Source: Orychophragmus violaceus (taxonomy: Eukaryota > Streptophyta > Magnoliopsida > Brassicales > Brassicaceae). Taken from it: DNA of 64,000 nucleotides. Location: positions 57,320,580 through 57,384,579 of the forward strand of contig CM058230.1 of assembly GCA_030180135.1 (NCBI GenBank), read 5' to 3'. Under the pieces are notes generated by a model that made no database searches, had not been told where the DNA came from, and saw nothing but the letters and a program-made list of their open reading frames with translations. Made by a program: the position numbers and the translations under genes. Positions 42,483 to 52,915 of this stretch are shown here, piece after piece (the stretch's first letter is position 1; each line of letters opens with the position of its first letter).

Positions 42483-45400
42483 TCATGAAGGGAAAAAGAG
42501 TGTAGATTTCATAGCCTTAGGGAATTCCGGAAGCTCCATGAGTCCAAGCTTGTTGTGAATCGATTCACACACTTTCCAACTAGCTGCCTTGGTGAACACA
42601 TCAGCTAGTTGTTCTTCACTCCTTGTGAAGCACGGTAACACAACTCCTTGTTCAATCATCTGCCTCACTTTGTGACAATCCACCTCTATATGTTTGGTCC
42701 TCTCATGGAAGACTGAGTTTGAAGCAATGTGAATGGCTGCTTGGTTATCACAATGCCTTTTGATTGGCTTTGAAGTCTCAATCCCCAAATCCTCAAGAAG
42801 AGCTTTGATCCACGCCAATTCTGTTGCTAGCTTCCTCATTGCTCTATACTCAGCTTCAGCACTTGAACATGACACTATCTTCTGCTTCTTGCTCTTCCAA
42901 GTAACAAGGTTGCCTCCAATGAATGTACAATATCCAGTAGTAGACCTCCTGTCCACCCTATCTCCTGCCCAATCAGCATCACAATACCCAACTATCTCTG
43001 TACTTTGATTGCAACCCATCCAAATGCCTTGACCCGGAGTGCCACTTAGATATCTGAGTATCCTTTCAACCATGTTCCAATGGTGCATCTTTGGTGCTTG
43101 CATATGTTGACTTATCTGGTTCACAGCAAAGCACAAATCAGGTCTGGTTATTGTTAAGTAGATTAGCTTACCAACCATCCTTCTATAGTGAGTGATGTCC
43201 TCAAATAGTCTGTCTTCAAGCTCCCCTTCTCTTATGACTTTGTAACCTTCTTTCAATGGTGTCTTAGCTGGTTTTGATCCAATCTTTCCTGCTTCAGACA
43301 ACAAATCAAGTGTGTACTTCCTTTGAGATAAGAAGAGTCCTTTATCGGACCGACAAACTTCTATCCCAAGGAAGTACTTTAGAGTACCAAGATCCTTAAT
43401 GTCAAACACAGATTTAAGATATGCTTTAGTTTCTTGAATACCTGACTTGTTATTCCCTGAAATGATAATGTCATCCACATAAACAAGGATGACAATAATA
43501 CCTTCCTGATCTTGTAGAGTAAATAAAGTATGATCTCCTTCAGACCTCTTAAATCCTCTTTGCATAAGGGTTGAGCTCAACTTATGGTACCAAGCTCTAG
43601 GTGATTGCTTGAGTCCATAGATAGCTTTCTTGAGCCTTAGAACCTTCCCTGGTTTCACAATGCTCTCAAGACCAGAAGGTGGTCTCATGTATACCTCATC
43701 TTCAAGCTCTCCTTGAAGGAATGCATTCTTGACATCCATTTGCCAAAGTTCCCAATCAAGGTTTGTTGCCAAAGATAATATGATCCTAACTGTGTGAAGC
43801 TTAGCTACTGGTGCAAATGTATCCAAGTAATCATTTCCATAAGTTTGAGTGAAGCCTCTTGCAACCAGCCTTGCTTTGTATCTCTCCACTTCTCCATTGC
43901 TTCTATACTTGATGGTGAAGACCCATTTAGACGTCACTGCCTTCTTTCCTCTAGGAAGTTCAGCTTCATACCAAGTCTCATTGTTCTCCATTGCTTTGGT
44001 CTCTTCATCCACAGCTTGCATCCACCTCTTATCTCCCTTTGCTTCTTCATAGGTTGTTGGTACATGTTCTTGATCCAACTTCCCAATGAACACTTGATGC
44101 TCCAAAGGTACATGAGCTAAACTACAAACAGCTTGAATGGGATGAGCTACTGCATTGCTGTTGAAGTAAACCCTAGTCTTTTTCCATTCTGATGGATCCT
44201 TTTTCTCCCTTGTGCTTCTCCTTAGAGTCTGAACTTGCTGCTGAACAACTTGCTGCTGAACTGGTTTTTGCTCATCCATAACCTCATTCATAACCGGCTC
44301 CTCTTCATTTTGATGATCCAATTCCTCAGGTTCTTCCTCGTGTTCCATATGCTCCTCAACTCCAGCTTGATCATGTGTAGAAGAATCAGATTCTTGTGGT
44401 TCCTGTTCTGATTCTTGAGTTTCTGATTCTTGAGTGTCCCCCTCATGATCAAGATGGGCAGGTTGTGGAACTTCTGACGGCAAGACGTGTACTGAAGGAG
44501 CATGACTTGTTGCAGCCGGTTGTTGAGGTAGACTAATCCCCAGGCTTTCCATAATCCTCCTTAGGTTAGCAGCCCGGTCTGATTGAGATGTTGGAAGATC
44601 CTTCAAACTATCCCAATTCTTTTCATCATAGAAACTTCTTGTCTCCATAAATTTCACATCTCTTGAAATCAAAACCTTCCTTGTTTCAGGTACATAACAC
44701 TTGTATCCCCTTTGTGTTGTAGAATATCCAATGAACATGGCTTTGGTGCTTTTAACATCCAATTTATCCCTTTGTTCTCCTGGTATTAACACAAAGCAAA
44801 GGCACCCAAACACACGTAAGTGATCAATTAATGGATTGGTTTTGTTTAATACCTGAAATGGAGATTTATCCTTGAGAACTTTTGTAGGAGTTCTATTGAT
44901 CAAGTAACAAGCAGTCATGACTGCATCTCCCCAAAACCTCTTAGGCACATTCTTGTAGAACATCATGGACCTTGCTACTTCCATTAGGTGTCTGTTCTTC
45001 CTCTCAGCCACTCCATTTTGTTGTGGAGTGTAGGGACAGCTTGTTTGATGAAGGATCCCATGCTTGGATAAGTGTTGTTTGAAGGCATTACTCGTATATT
45101 CACCACCATTATCTGATCTAAAAATTTTGATCTTAGCATTGAAATGGTTAGTAACATGGCTTTGAAAGTTCATAAACGCTTCTAACACTCTATCCTTAGT
45201 TTGCATCAATGTTATCCAAGTATACTTAGATTTTTCATCAATGAAAGTGACAAAATACTTATGATTTTCTCTAGACAAACAAGGAGCAGTCCAGACATCT
45301 GAGTGAACAAGATCAAAGCAACTTTCATAAGTAGTTATGGAGTTTGGGAAAACAGATTTGCAATGTTTACCAAGAATACAAGCCTCACAATCATCATTCT

Positions 45401-46958
45401 TAAACGAAACAGAAGGTAATAGAAGTCCTAACGCCCTAGAGTGTGGATGTCCTAGTCTAGCATGCCAAATGGAATCATCCACACCAACACAAGTAGATAA
45501 AGCAGTAGATAAAGCAGCAGATAATTCAGAAGAGGAATTGATGTCTTCAACCATGTAGAGCTCATCCTTTGTCACACCTTTCCCAATCAACTTACTTGTT
45601 TTAATATCCTGAAACACAACATCATTAAGACTAAAAACAACATTGCAATTCAAGTCAGTGGCTATCCTTTTTACGGAAACTAAGTTTGAGGTGAAACTAG
45701 GCATAAAGAAAGCTTTAGATTCTTTGTTAAACAATTTCAGATTTCCTATGCCTTGTATTGGAATTTTATCACCATTTGCAATCACCACATTTCCTAAGGC
45801 AGGTTCAACATTGTTTATTAATCTAGAATCACTTATCATATGATGAGAAGCTCCTGAATCAATGATCAAAGGTTTCAGTTTGTTTGATGCAGAGAGTGAA
45901 GAACCAAGAGCCATACCAGAGTTCTCCTTGAGAACTTTGATGAGAGCCTCAAGGTCTGACCTCCTTACCACATCATTCTGAGCAGTCACAGCTGGTGTTT
46001 GATGAACCACCATTGCTCTCCCTTCTTCACATTGCTGCATTGAAGAGGAACCTGGTCCAGCTGCACCACTTGAGTAGTTTGCCCTTTGATCTTTGACCCG
46101 GCTGTTGGTGAATGAGGGTCTGAGATTAGGGTGAAGACGCCAGCATCTATCCTTCAAATGCCCACTCTTCTTGCAAAAATCACACATCAAGACTCCTCTC
46201 TGGTCACCTCCATAGTTCTTCCTCTCATCAGCTTTGTACAGCCCCTTGTTTGCGGTCACCAGCTCTCCTTTTCCTTTGAACAACCCAAATGAGCCTTGTT
46301 CCTTCTGAATTTGCCCACACACATCATCAATGTCAGGTAGAGTGTCTGCCCTTAGGATATGCTTGATCAAGGAATTATAAGATGAGTTCAAGGTGAGCAG
46401 AAGAGCAAAGACTTTATCTTGCTCTCTCCTTTCTTGCAACACCAAAGGATCACTGCTTGGTGGCCTCAGCATCTCCAGCTCTGACCACAGTGAGCTAAAC
46501 TTCCCAAAATGAGCTTTAAACTCCATATCTTCTTGCTGGAGATTGTTAATAGCCAGCTTAACTTCAAAGACTCTTGTTAAGTTTGATTTATTCCCATAAA
46601 CCTTCTCAAGAGTATCCCACAGCTGCTTAGCAGTCACACAATAAGAGTAGGCTTCCAATAGGTGCTGGTCCAGTGAGCTTTGGAGTATAGAAAGCACATT
46701 CTGGTCCCCTTGCATCCAAGCTTCTTCTTCAGCTTCAACCGCCTCTTTAAGAGACTCATCACTGTCTTTAGTCTCTGCCTCAGCTCCTTCCTTGGCTTCA
46801 GCTTCAGACCTGGCCTTAAACACTTTCTGTGGAGCAGTGTCACTCAGGATATACTTCCACAGACCTCTGCCTCCAAGTGCAGATTTCACCATCCTAGCCC
46901 AAACAATGTAGTTTGAGCCTATCAAAGTTACAGGAATAACAACTCTTGAGTTCTCCAT
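42483..46958 (-). CDS. Copia H gag-pol polyprotein, intact
   Basis: This 1491-codon frame begins MENSRVVIPV. The order is gag (about 10-230), CCHC knuckle (Cys259, Cys262, His267, Cys272), retropepsin DSGASHH at 367-373, integrase zinc residues His499, His504, Cys524 and Cys527, integrase core Asp554, Asp616 and Glu652 (D-35-E), an acidic linker (about 815-905), RT with Asp1075 and YVDD at 1160-1163, and RNase H with Asp1327, Glu1368 and Asp1404. It makes the particle, processes itself, copies the RNA and integrates the cDNA. There is no stop or shift. It is closely related to K and G. The nearby G fragment has a different LTR, so it is not a duplicate of this copy. Confidence 0.95.
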   Translation of the reverse strand: MENSRVVIPVTLIGSNYIVWARMVKSALGGRGLWKYILSDTAPQKVFKARSEAEAKEGAEAETKDSDESLKEAVEAEEEAWMQGDQNVLSILQSSLDQHLLEAYSYCVTAKQLWDTLEKVYGNKSNLTRVFEVKLAINNLQQEDMEFKAHFGKFSSLWSELEMLRPPSSDPLVLQERREQDKVFALLLTLNSSYNSLIKHILRADTLPDIDDVCGQIQKEQGSFGLFKGKGELVTANKGLYKADERKNYGGDQRGVLMCDFCKKSGHLKDRCWRLHPNLRPSFTNSRVKDQRANYSSGAAGPGSSSMQQCEEGRAMVVHQTPAVTAQNDVVRRSDLEALIKVLKENSGMALGSSLSASNKLKPLIIDSGASHHMISDSRLINNVEPALGNVVIANGDKIPIQGIGNLKLFNKESKAFFMPSFTSNLVSVKRIATDLNCNVVFSLNDVVFQDIKTSKLIGKGVTKDELYMVEDINSSSELSAALSTALSTCVGVDDSIWHARLGHPHSRALGLLLPSVSFKNDDCEACILGKHCKSVFPNSITTYESCFDLVHSDVWTAPCLSRENHKYFVTFIDEKSKYTWITLMQTKDRVLEAFMNFQSHVTNHFNAKIKIFRSDNGGEYTSNAFKQHLSKHGILHQTSCPYTPQQNGVAERKNRHLMEVARSMMFYKNVPKRFWGDAVMTACYLINRTPTKVLKDKSPFQVLNKTNPLIDHLRVFGCLCFVLIPGEQRDKLDVKSTKAMFIGYSTTQRGYKCYVPETRKVLISRDVKFMETRSFYDEKNWDSLKDLPTSQSDRAANLRRIMESLGISLPQQPAATSHAPSVHVLPSEVPQPAHLDHEGDTQESETQESEQEPQESDSSTHDQAGVEEHMEHEEEPEELDHQNEEEPVMNEVMDEQKPVQQQVVQQQVQTLRRSTREKKDPSEWKKTRVYFNSNAVAHPIQAVCSLAHVPLEHQVFIGKLDQEHVPTTYEEAKGDKRWMQAVDEETKAMENNETWYEAELPRGKKAVTSKWVFTIKYRSNGEVERYKARLVARGFTQTYGNDYLDTFAPVAKLHTVRIILSLATNLDWELWQMDVKNAFLQGELEDEVYMRPPSGLESIVKPGKVLRLKKAIYGLKQSPRAWYHKLSSTLMQRGFKRSEGDHTLFTLQDQEGIIVILVYVDDIIISGNNKSGIQETKAYLKSVFDIKDLGTLKYFLGIEVCRSDKGLFLSQRKYTLDLLSEAGKIGSKPAKTPLKEGYKVIREGELEDRLFEDITHYRRMVGKLIYLTITRPDLCFAVNQISQHMQAPKMHHWNMVERILRYLSGTPGQGIWMGCNQSTEIVGYCDADWAGDRVDRRSTTGYCTFIGGNLVTWKSKKQKIVSCSSAEAEYRAMRKLATELAWIKALLEDLGIETSKPIKRHCDNQAAIHIASNSVFHERTKHIEVDCHKVRQMIEQGVVLPCFTRSEEQLADVFTKAASWKVCESIHNKLGLMELPEFPKAMKSTLFFPS

Positions 46959-47162
46959 TGCTAAGACTGATATGAAGCAAGGAGGGAGTATTCAAGATGA
47001 AAGGAAGAGTTCTCAACTCACAGAGAACACAACAGTAGATAAAGAAGCAAAAGAAATGAACTTAAGAGCTTAAGAGCTTGTAAGAACCAAGAGAACTTTT
47101 AACAGCTTAAAAACAGAGTTTTGTGAGAATCAGCGGAAGTAAAAGAGGTACATAAGCTTATA

Positions 47163-47174
47163 GCTCTGATACCA
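47163..47174 (-). promoter_or_regulatory. Primer-binding site of H
   Basis: On - it reads TGGTATCAGAGC, directly after the 5' LTR. Confidence 0.9.
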
Positions 47175-47548
47175 TGTTAGAATATGAGATTTAAATTGAG
47201 AGAATAAGGTAGAATTGAGTAGAATTGTGAAGAATACACCAAGAACCAAATTAGGGTTCTTGTGCACTAGAGAGTAAGAGAAGCGGCTGTAAGAGAAGAA
47301 TAATTCTCTATATTTATTAAACAGGTTACAACACAAATATATATACTAGCTATTCTAGGTTATACAAGGAATTGAATACGAGAGAGTTTCAACGGTCATA
47401 AAGGTGTGACTGTTTTTGTCTTCTTATGAATATAGTTCACTATATTCAATATAGCTCACGTCCAGTATAGTTCACTATACTCAATATAGTTCACGTCCAG
47501 TATAGTTCACTATGTGATCTCCACTTCAATATGATCTTCATTTCAATA
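47175..47548 (-). repeat. 5' LTR of copia H
   Basis: Identical by eye to 42006-42379. A TATATATATTT stretch on - (47335-47345) is the likely core promoter. Confidence 0.93.
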
Positions 47549-47553
47549 GAGAG

Positions 47554-50500
47554 TGAGAATACTCTGAATGCAGGAACAGGAGGGAGGAACCGAGATCATC
47601 AACATTACCGCCGTGATCGCCAACCACAACAAGAGGTAAACCGCAACTTTGCAAAATATTTGAAACTAACTGTGCCAACTTTTGCAGGTAGGGTTAATCC
47701 GGAAGCATACCTTGATTGGGAGAGGCGTATGGAGTACATCTTTGACTACTATGAGTACAATGACCAGAAGAAGATAGCTCTAGCTTCGGCTCAACTCACG
47801 GACCATGCCTTAACTTGGTGGGACAGAGAAGTCCAAGACCGTAGGCGAAACAACTTTGAGCGGATCACAACCTGGGCAGCCATGAAGTACAACTTCAGGA
47901 GGCGATTTGTGCCACCTCATTACCACAGAGATATGCAAAAGCAGTTCAGGCAGCTGTCACAGAAGAACAAGAGTGTTGAGGAGTACTATGAAGAGTTTGA
48001 ACAACTCAAGAACCGGGTGGCGTTGGACGAGAGTGAAGAAGTTCTCATGGGCCATTTCATTGATGGACTCAATGACCGGATTGCCAGAAAGGTAGAACGT
48101 CAACCTTGTCATGATCTTAATGATTTGTTGCATGCAGCCGTGCAGGCTGAACAAGGAATCAAGAGAAAGACAGCGGCAGCGAGTCGCTCAAGACCTAGCT
48201 CATGGAACGCACCTCCGGCTAAGAATCAACGGAGTACACCGCAAGCTAAGAACCTTGACAAAGGCAAGACTGTTGCCTTAGGTTCCCAAGATAAGAGGTC
48301 AGCTTATGACGCTCCAAGGAACAACCGTACTGACTCAGGTAAGTCTTCAACCACTAATACAAGAGCGCGAGACATAACTTGTTTCAAGTGTCAGGGTAAA
48401 GGTCACTATGCACGAGATTGTCCAAATCAGCGAGTTATGATCTTAACACCTGATGGAGGATATGAGTCTCAAGATGAAGAGGAACACCTTGAAGCTGCGG
48501 ATTCAGAAGAGGAAGTAGCATTTCCCGAGACAGGAGAGATGTTAGTTGTTTGCAGGGCATTGAGTGCCTTGAGTGACCCAGACACCATCCAGAGAGAAAA
48601 CTTGTTTTTCACTCGATGTTCAGTTCAGAACAAGGTATGTAGTCTCATAATTGATGGTGGATCTTGTACTAATGCTGCTAGCAAGATTATGGTGGAAAAG
48701 CTAGGTTTGAAGACAACCCAACATCCGAGGCCATACCGCCTTAGATGGTTAGATTCAAGCACCGAGATCAGGATACATGAGCAAGTCCTGATTCAGTTCA
48801 AGATAGGGAAGTATGATGATGAAGTTTTGTGCGATGTTGTCCCAATGCAAGTAGGCCATATGCTTCTCGGCAGACCATGGCAATTTGATAGAGAAGTCAT
48901 ACACAACAGACGCACCAATACTCATTCCTTCACGCATGACAAGCGCAAATTCCAGCTTGCTCCATTATCTCCTCAAGAGGTACATGAGATGCAATCCAAA
49001 TTTGCTGCCGAGGCCAAGGTAAGTAAAACTAACCTTTACATCACTCCTAGTACTGTCTATAAGGCTTTAGAGCGAAAAGAAACGGTGCTACTAATGGTGT
49101 TTAGAGATGTGTTGATTACAGGTTCACAGGATAATGTGCTTGTACCAGAGATTGTATCACTGCTTGACAGATACAAAGATGTGTTCCCCGAAGAGATACC
49201 GGCTGGGTTACCACCTATTAGAGGAATAGAGCATCAGATTGATCTAGTTCCCGGTGTACCATTGCCCAACCGTCCAGCTTACCGTATGAACCCAACAGAA
49301 ACTAAGGAGTTGGAGAAGCAGATTCAAGACTTAATGGAGAAAGGTTACATTAGAGAAAGCTTGAGTCCGTGTGCTGTACCAGTTCTCTTAGTGCCAAAGA
49401 AAGATGGAACTTGGAGGATGTGTGTAGACTGCAGAGCAATCAACAACATCACCATAAAATATCGACATCCAATTCCAAAGTTAGATGATATGCTTGATGA
49501 ACTATCTGGATCTAATGTGTTTTCAAAGATTGATCTTAGGTGTGGATACCATCAAGTAAGAATGAAAGAAGGTGACGAATGGAAGACTGCTTTCAAGACT
49601 AAGCATGGGCTATACGAGTGGTTAGTCATGCCATTTGGTCTAACCAATACACCCAGCACCTTCATGAGGTTAATGAACCAGGTTCTAAGAGCTTACATCA
49701 GTAAATTTGTAGTAGTTTACTTTGATGATATATTGGTTTATAGCAAATTGTTTGAGGATCACCAGAAGCATCTTGAGCTAGTCCTTGACACATTTCGAAA
49801 AGAAAGCCTATATGGTAATCTTAAGAAGTGCTCCTTTTGTACTAATGAAGTGGTTTTCTTAGGTTTTGTTGTCAGTTCCAAAGGTTTACAGGTTGATCAA
49901 GAGAAGATCAAAGCAATCCAAGAATGGCCGAGACCAAACAACATAGGACAAGTCAGGAGCTTCCACGGATTGGCAAGCTTCTACCAGTGTTTTGTCAAAT
50001 ATTTCAGTACTATAGCCGCCCCTCTCACTGCTGTGATCAAGAAGGACGTAGCATTTCAGTGGGGATCAGCTCAAGAGGACGCGTTCAACAGACTCAAGGA
50101 TCGCTTGACGCATGCACCAGTTTTGGTATTACCTGATTTTAACAAACCTTTTGAGGTTGAAAGTGATGCTTCAGGCTTAGGTATTGGAGCCGTGCTAACT
50201 CAAGGAGGGCGTCCAGTAGCCTACTTCAGTGAGAAACTAAGTGAAGCCAGCTTGAACTACCCAACGTACGACAAGGAACTCTATGCGCTAGTGAGGTCGT
50301 TGGAGACATGGCAGCACTATCTTCTGTCCAAGGAGTTTGTCATACATACTGATCATGAGACTTTGAAGCACCTTAGAGGACAAACAACACTGAAGAGAAG
50401 ACATGCTAAGTGGATGGAGTTTGTAGAAGCATTCCCATATGTGATAAAGTATAAGAAGGGCAAAGAGAATGTTGTGGCTGACGCACTCTCAAGGCGACAC

Positions 50501-51324
50501 ATGCTGATCACAACTTTGGAGGCTAAGGTCTTAGGGTTTGAACACCTTAAGGATGGATATAAGGATGATCCAGACTTCGGTTCAGTCTATCAAGATTGTA
50601 CCACTGCCCCAACATGTTCCTTCTACTTACATAATGGTTATTTGTTTAGGGAAAAGCGTTTGTGTGTTCCACAGGGTTCTATGCGAGACTTGTTGATCAA
50701 GGAAGCACATGGTGGTGGACTCATGGGACATTTTGGAGTGGATAAGACTCTGAGCGTTTTGGTAGAACACTTCTTTTGGCCTCACCTCAAGAAGGATGTG
50801 GAACGATTCTGTTCCAAGTGTGTCACTTGCCTCAAAGCCAAATCCAGGTCACATCCAAATGGTTTATATATGCCACTTCCTATTCCTAGTATGCCTTGGG
50901 TTGATATATCAATGGAATTTGTCTTAGGCTTACCCAAAATCCGAGGAAAGGATTCTATTTTTGTTGTAGTGGACAGGTTCTCAAAGATGGCACATTTCAT
51001 TCCCTGTGCCAAGAGTAATGATGCCACTCAAACTGCTGAGTTATTCTTTAAAGAAGTAGTACGCTTACATGGGATCCCGAGAACTATTGTTTCTGACCGA
51101 GACACGAAGTTTCTGAGTCACTTCTGGAGAGTTCTTTGGAGGAAGCTAGGAACCAAGCTACTCTTCTCAACAACTTGTCATCCACAAACTGATGGACAAA
51201 CTGAGGTTGTAAACAGAACTCTATCTACTCTCTTAAGAGCCACGGTTGGTAAGAACTTACGGAATTGGTTAGATTGTATTCCATATGTTGAGTTTGCTTA
51301 TAATCATGCTAACCATTCTACTAC
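47554..51324 (+). pseudogene. C1 gag-pol, main part, interrupted at both ends
   Basis: The open frame continues the gag begun at 41854. It holds the gag core, a CCHC knuckle (CFKCQGKGHYARDC), retropepsin (IIDGGSCTNAAS), RT (YFDDILVYS), RNase H (SDASGLGIG) and integrase up to NHANHSTT. Element C2 is inserted there, and the frame runs on into the C2 5' LTR, ending at 51592. The first integrase catalytic Asp is Glu here (GAA at 50915-50917, SMEF), whereas C2 has Asp. Other odd changes near the RT end (FYQCFVKYF) support loss of constraint. The protein is not a functional unit because gag, integrase and tail are separated. Confidence 0.88.
51320..51324. repeat. Target-site duplication ACTAC (left) of C2
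   Basis: ACTAC lies before the LTR at 51325 and again at 58095-58099 after the LTR ending at 58094. The uninterrupted sequence can be read in C2 itself near 56810. Confidence 0.92.
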
Positions 51325-52154
51325 TGATGAGGACATCGACTCAAGCGTTGACTCAAGCATTGACTCAAGCGTAGAGATACGTCAAGAAGACCTAGAAGAC
51401 GTACCTGCTGCTCAAGACGTGACGACCATGAGAGATCCTCCAAGGACAAGATCAGGAACTAGAAGACTCAAAGCACTGTTCAACACATCCATTCAGAGTC
51501 TCCTAGCTCAAGATTATCAAGTGGAGCGTTTAGAGGCCCAAATGAAGACAATTGAAGACTCGATGATGATCTTCTCAATTCAGCCCACTTAGGCCCAATC
51601 ATGGACGACCACACACGCTCAATAAGGTATGATTTCAATTCATATATTGTGTTTGTTCATTTTGCAGGTCCAAGTCTTATATTAGTTGTCTGAGTCAGAG
51701 TCTGTATTAGTAGTTAAGTGAGTCAAGTTTCCCTGTATTACTTTAAAGTCGGACCTTAGGATATTTTATTTAGTAGCCGTTGTAATTAGGTTTTCTGCCC
51801 TAGAAGGCAACAGCTGCACGATCCCCTTTATAAGGATCCTTAGCAGCCGTGTATCATTAACCAAGTATCAATACAATAACGCAGTTCTTCTTCTTTGAGA
51901 GAAAACACCTTTCGAATTCTAAGCTTTCTTGTGAGTCATATCAAGCGACCTTAGGTTCAGTCTTATCACAAGATCCTTCATCTCTTGTGTGGCGACAATC
52001 AATCCATCTTCTATCCATTCAATCATCTCACGTTCATTCTAAGGAGTCTAGAGACCCGAGGATTGAATCCATCTTATCACAACATCACCCACGATCTAGA
52101 ATAGAGCGACCTCAGTCCCTGTTCTAAGTCAACCCACGCTTCCATCTTGCATCA
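51325..52154 (+). repeat. 5' LTR of C2
   Basis: An 830-bp copy, TGATGAGGAC to TTGCATCA. TTTATAA at 51827-51833 is the likely core promoter. The first 268 bp are also read as the tail of the C1 fusion frame (stop at 51592). Confidence 0.94.
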
Positions 52155-52156
52155 TC

Positions 52157-52169
52157 TGGTATCAGAGCC
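52157..52169 (+). promoter_or_regulatory. Primer-binding site of C2
   Basis: TGGTATCAGAGCC, two bases after the LTR. Confidence 0.92.
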
Positions 52170-52915
52170 GAAAGGTTCCTAGATCAGGTGTATCTATCCC
52201 TTTTTTCCTTTCAGTTTCTTTGCAATCTAGTTTATAGCTTTCGATTTTTACATTCAAAAAAAAACCACAAAAAGTCTTTTGTTTCATCTAGTTTCATTGT
52301 TGATCTACATCCTTGATTCAAGTTAGGAATCGCTTCTTTGTGCTTGAGCCAATAAGCGAATTCTCTTGTCAATCTTAGGGTTTTAGAATCAAGCTTTTAT
52401 TTTCTTGCACTCGTTTTTCAACTTTCAAAAAAAAAAAAAAAATTTGTTTTGTGTTCTTGATTCTTGCTTTCAAAAAAAAAAAAAGAGATTTACGAAGAAG
52501 AAGAAGTGTGATCTATTGATCCGATTTTCCCATTTGAATTTTGGTTCAAAGTGTTCATTTCCTTTTCCAAAGATTTCGAAAATATTTTCCATATTTTTTA
52601 GATTTTCTAGTTCCTATTTTTACTAAATCTCGTTTTCAAAAAAAAAAAAAAAAGAAAGTTTTCCAAATCTTTTCAAATTTCTAAAGATCTCCTATATTTA
52701 ATCAAATCGGTTTACAACTTTCCAAAATCCTTTTGTCCAAAACCGAGCGTGATTTATTTTTACTTGTAACCGAGCCTTCTCTTGTGTCAGTCCTTGACGC
52801 ATCGCTTGTATCACAAGTTATCATAGGTTTTCTCAGGATCTTTCTCCTTATTTTGTGCCTTTTGTTCCCTAGTCACTTGATCGCTTGCTCTAGTGTGTGT
52901 AGGGACAGGAACCCA
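52170..52915 (+). other. Leader of C2 with oligo(A) tracts
   Basis: No gene. Four oligo(A) tracts near 52255, 52427, 52472 and 52637, each after TTC or TTTC, correspond in position to those of C1. An in-frame ATG at 52733 would add 61 codons before gag, but the conserved MAGEQ start at 52916 is preferred. Confidence 0.6.

Larger units (their letters stand above)
42006..47548 (-). mobile_element. Intact, very recent Ty1/copia element H
   Basis: The element is 5543 bp. Its two 374-bp LTRs (42006-42379 and 47175-47548) have no difference that I can find. Target duplication GAGAG occurs at 42001-42005 and 47549-47553, and the empty site can be seen in C2 (GATGATGAGAGTGAG). It has a primer-binding site, a polypurine tract and a single 1491-codon gag-pol frame with every catalytic motif. 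It appears autonomous and may still be mobile. It lies antisense within the gag of C1. Confidence 0.95.

Noticed and set aside
47531..51592. C1 1353-codon frame as an intact protein
   Set aside because: Its start lies in the H LTR and its end in the C2 LTR. It is C1 gag-pol cut at both sides.
52733..52915. Upstream ATG adding 61 codons to C2 gag-pol
   Set aside because: The added segment is leader-like and C1 opens at different places upstream, whereas MAGEQ is shared by both copies.
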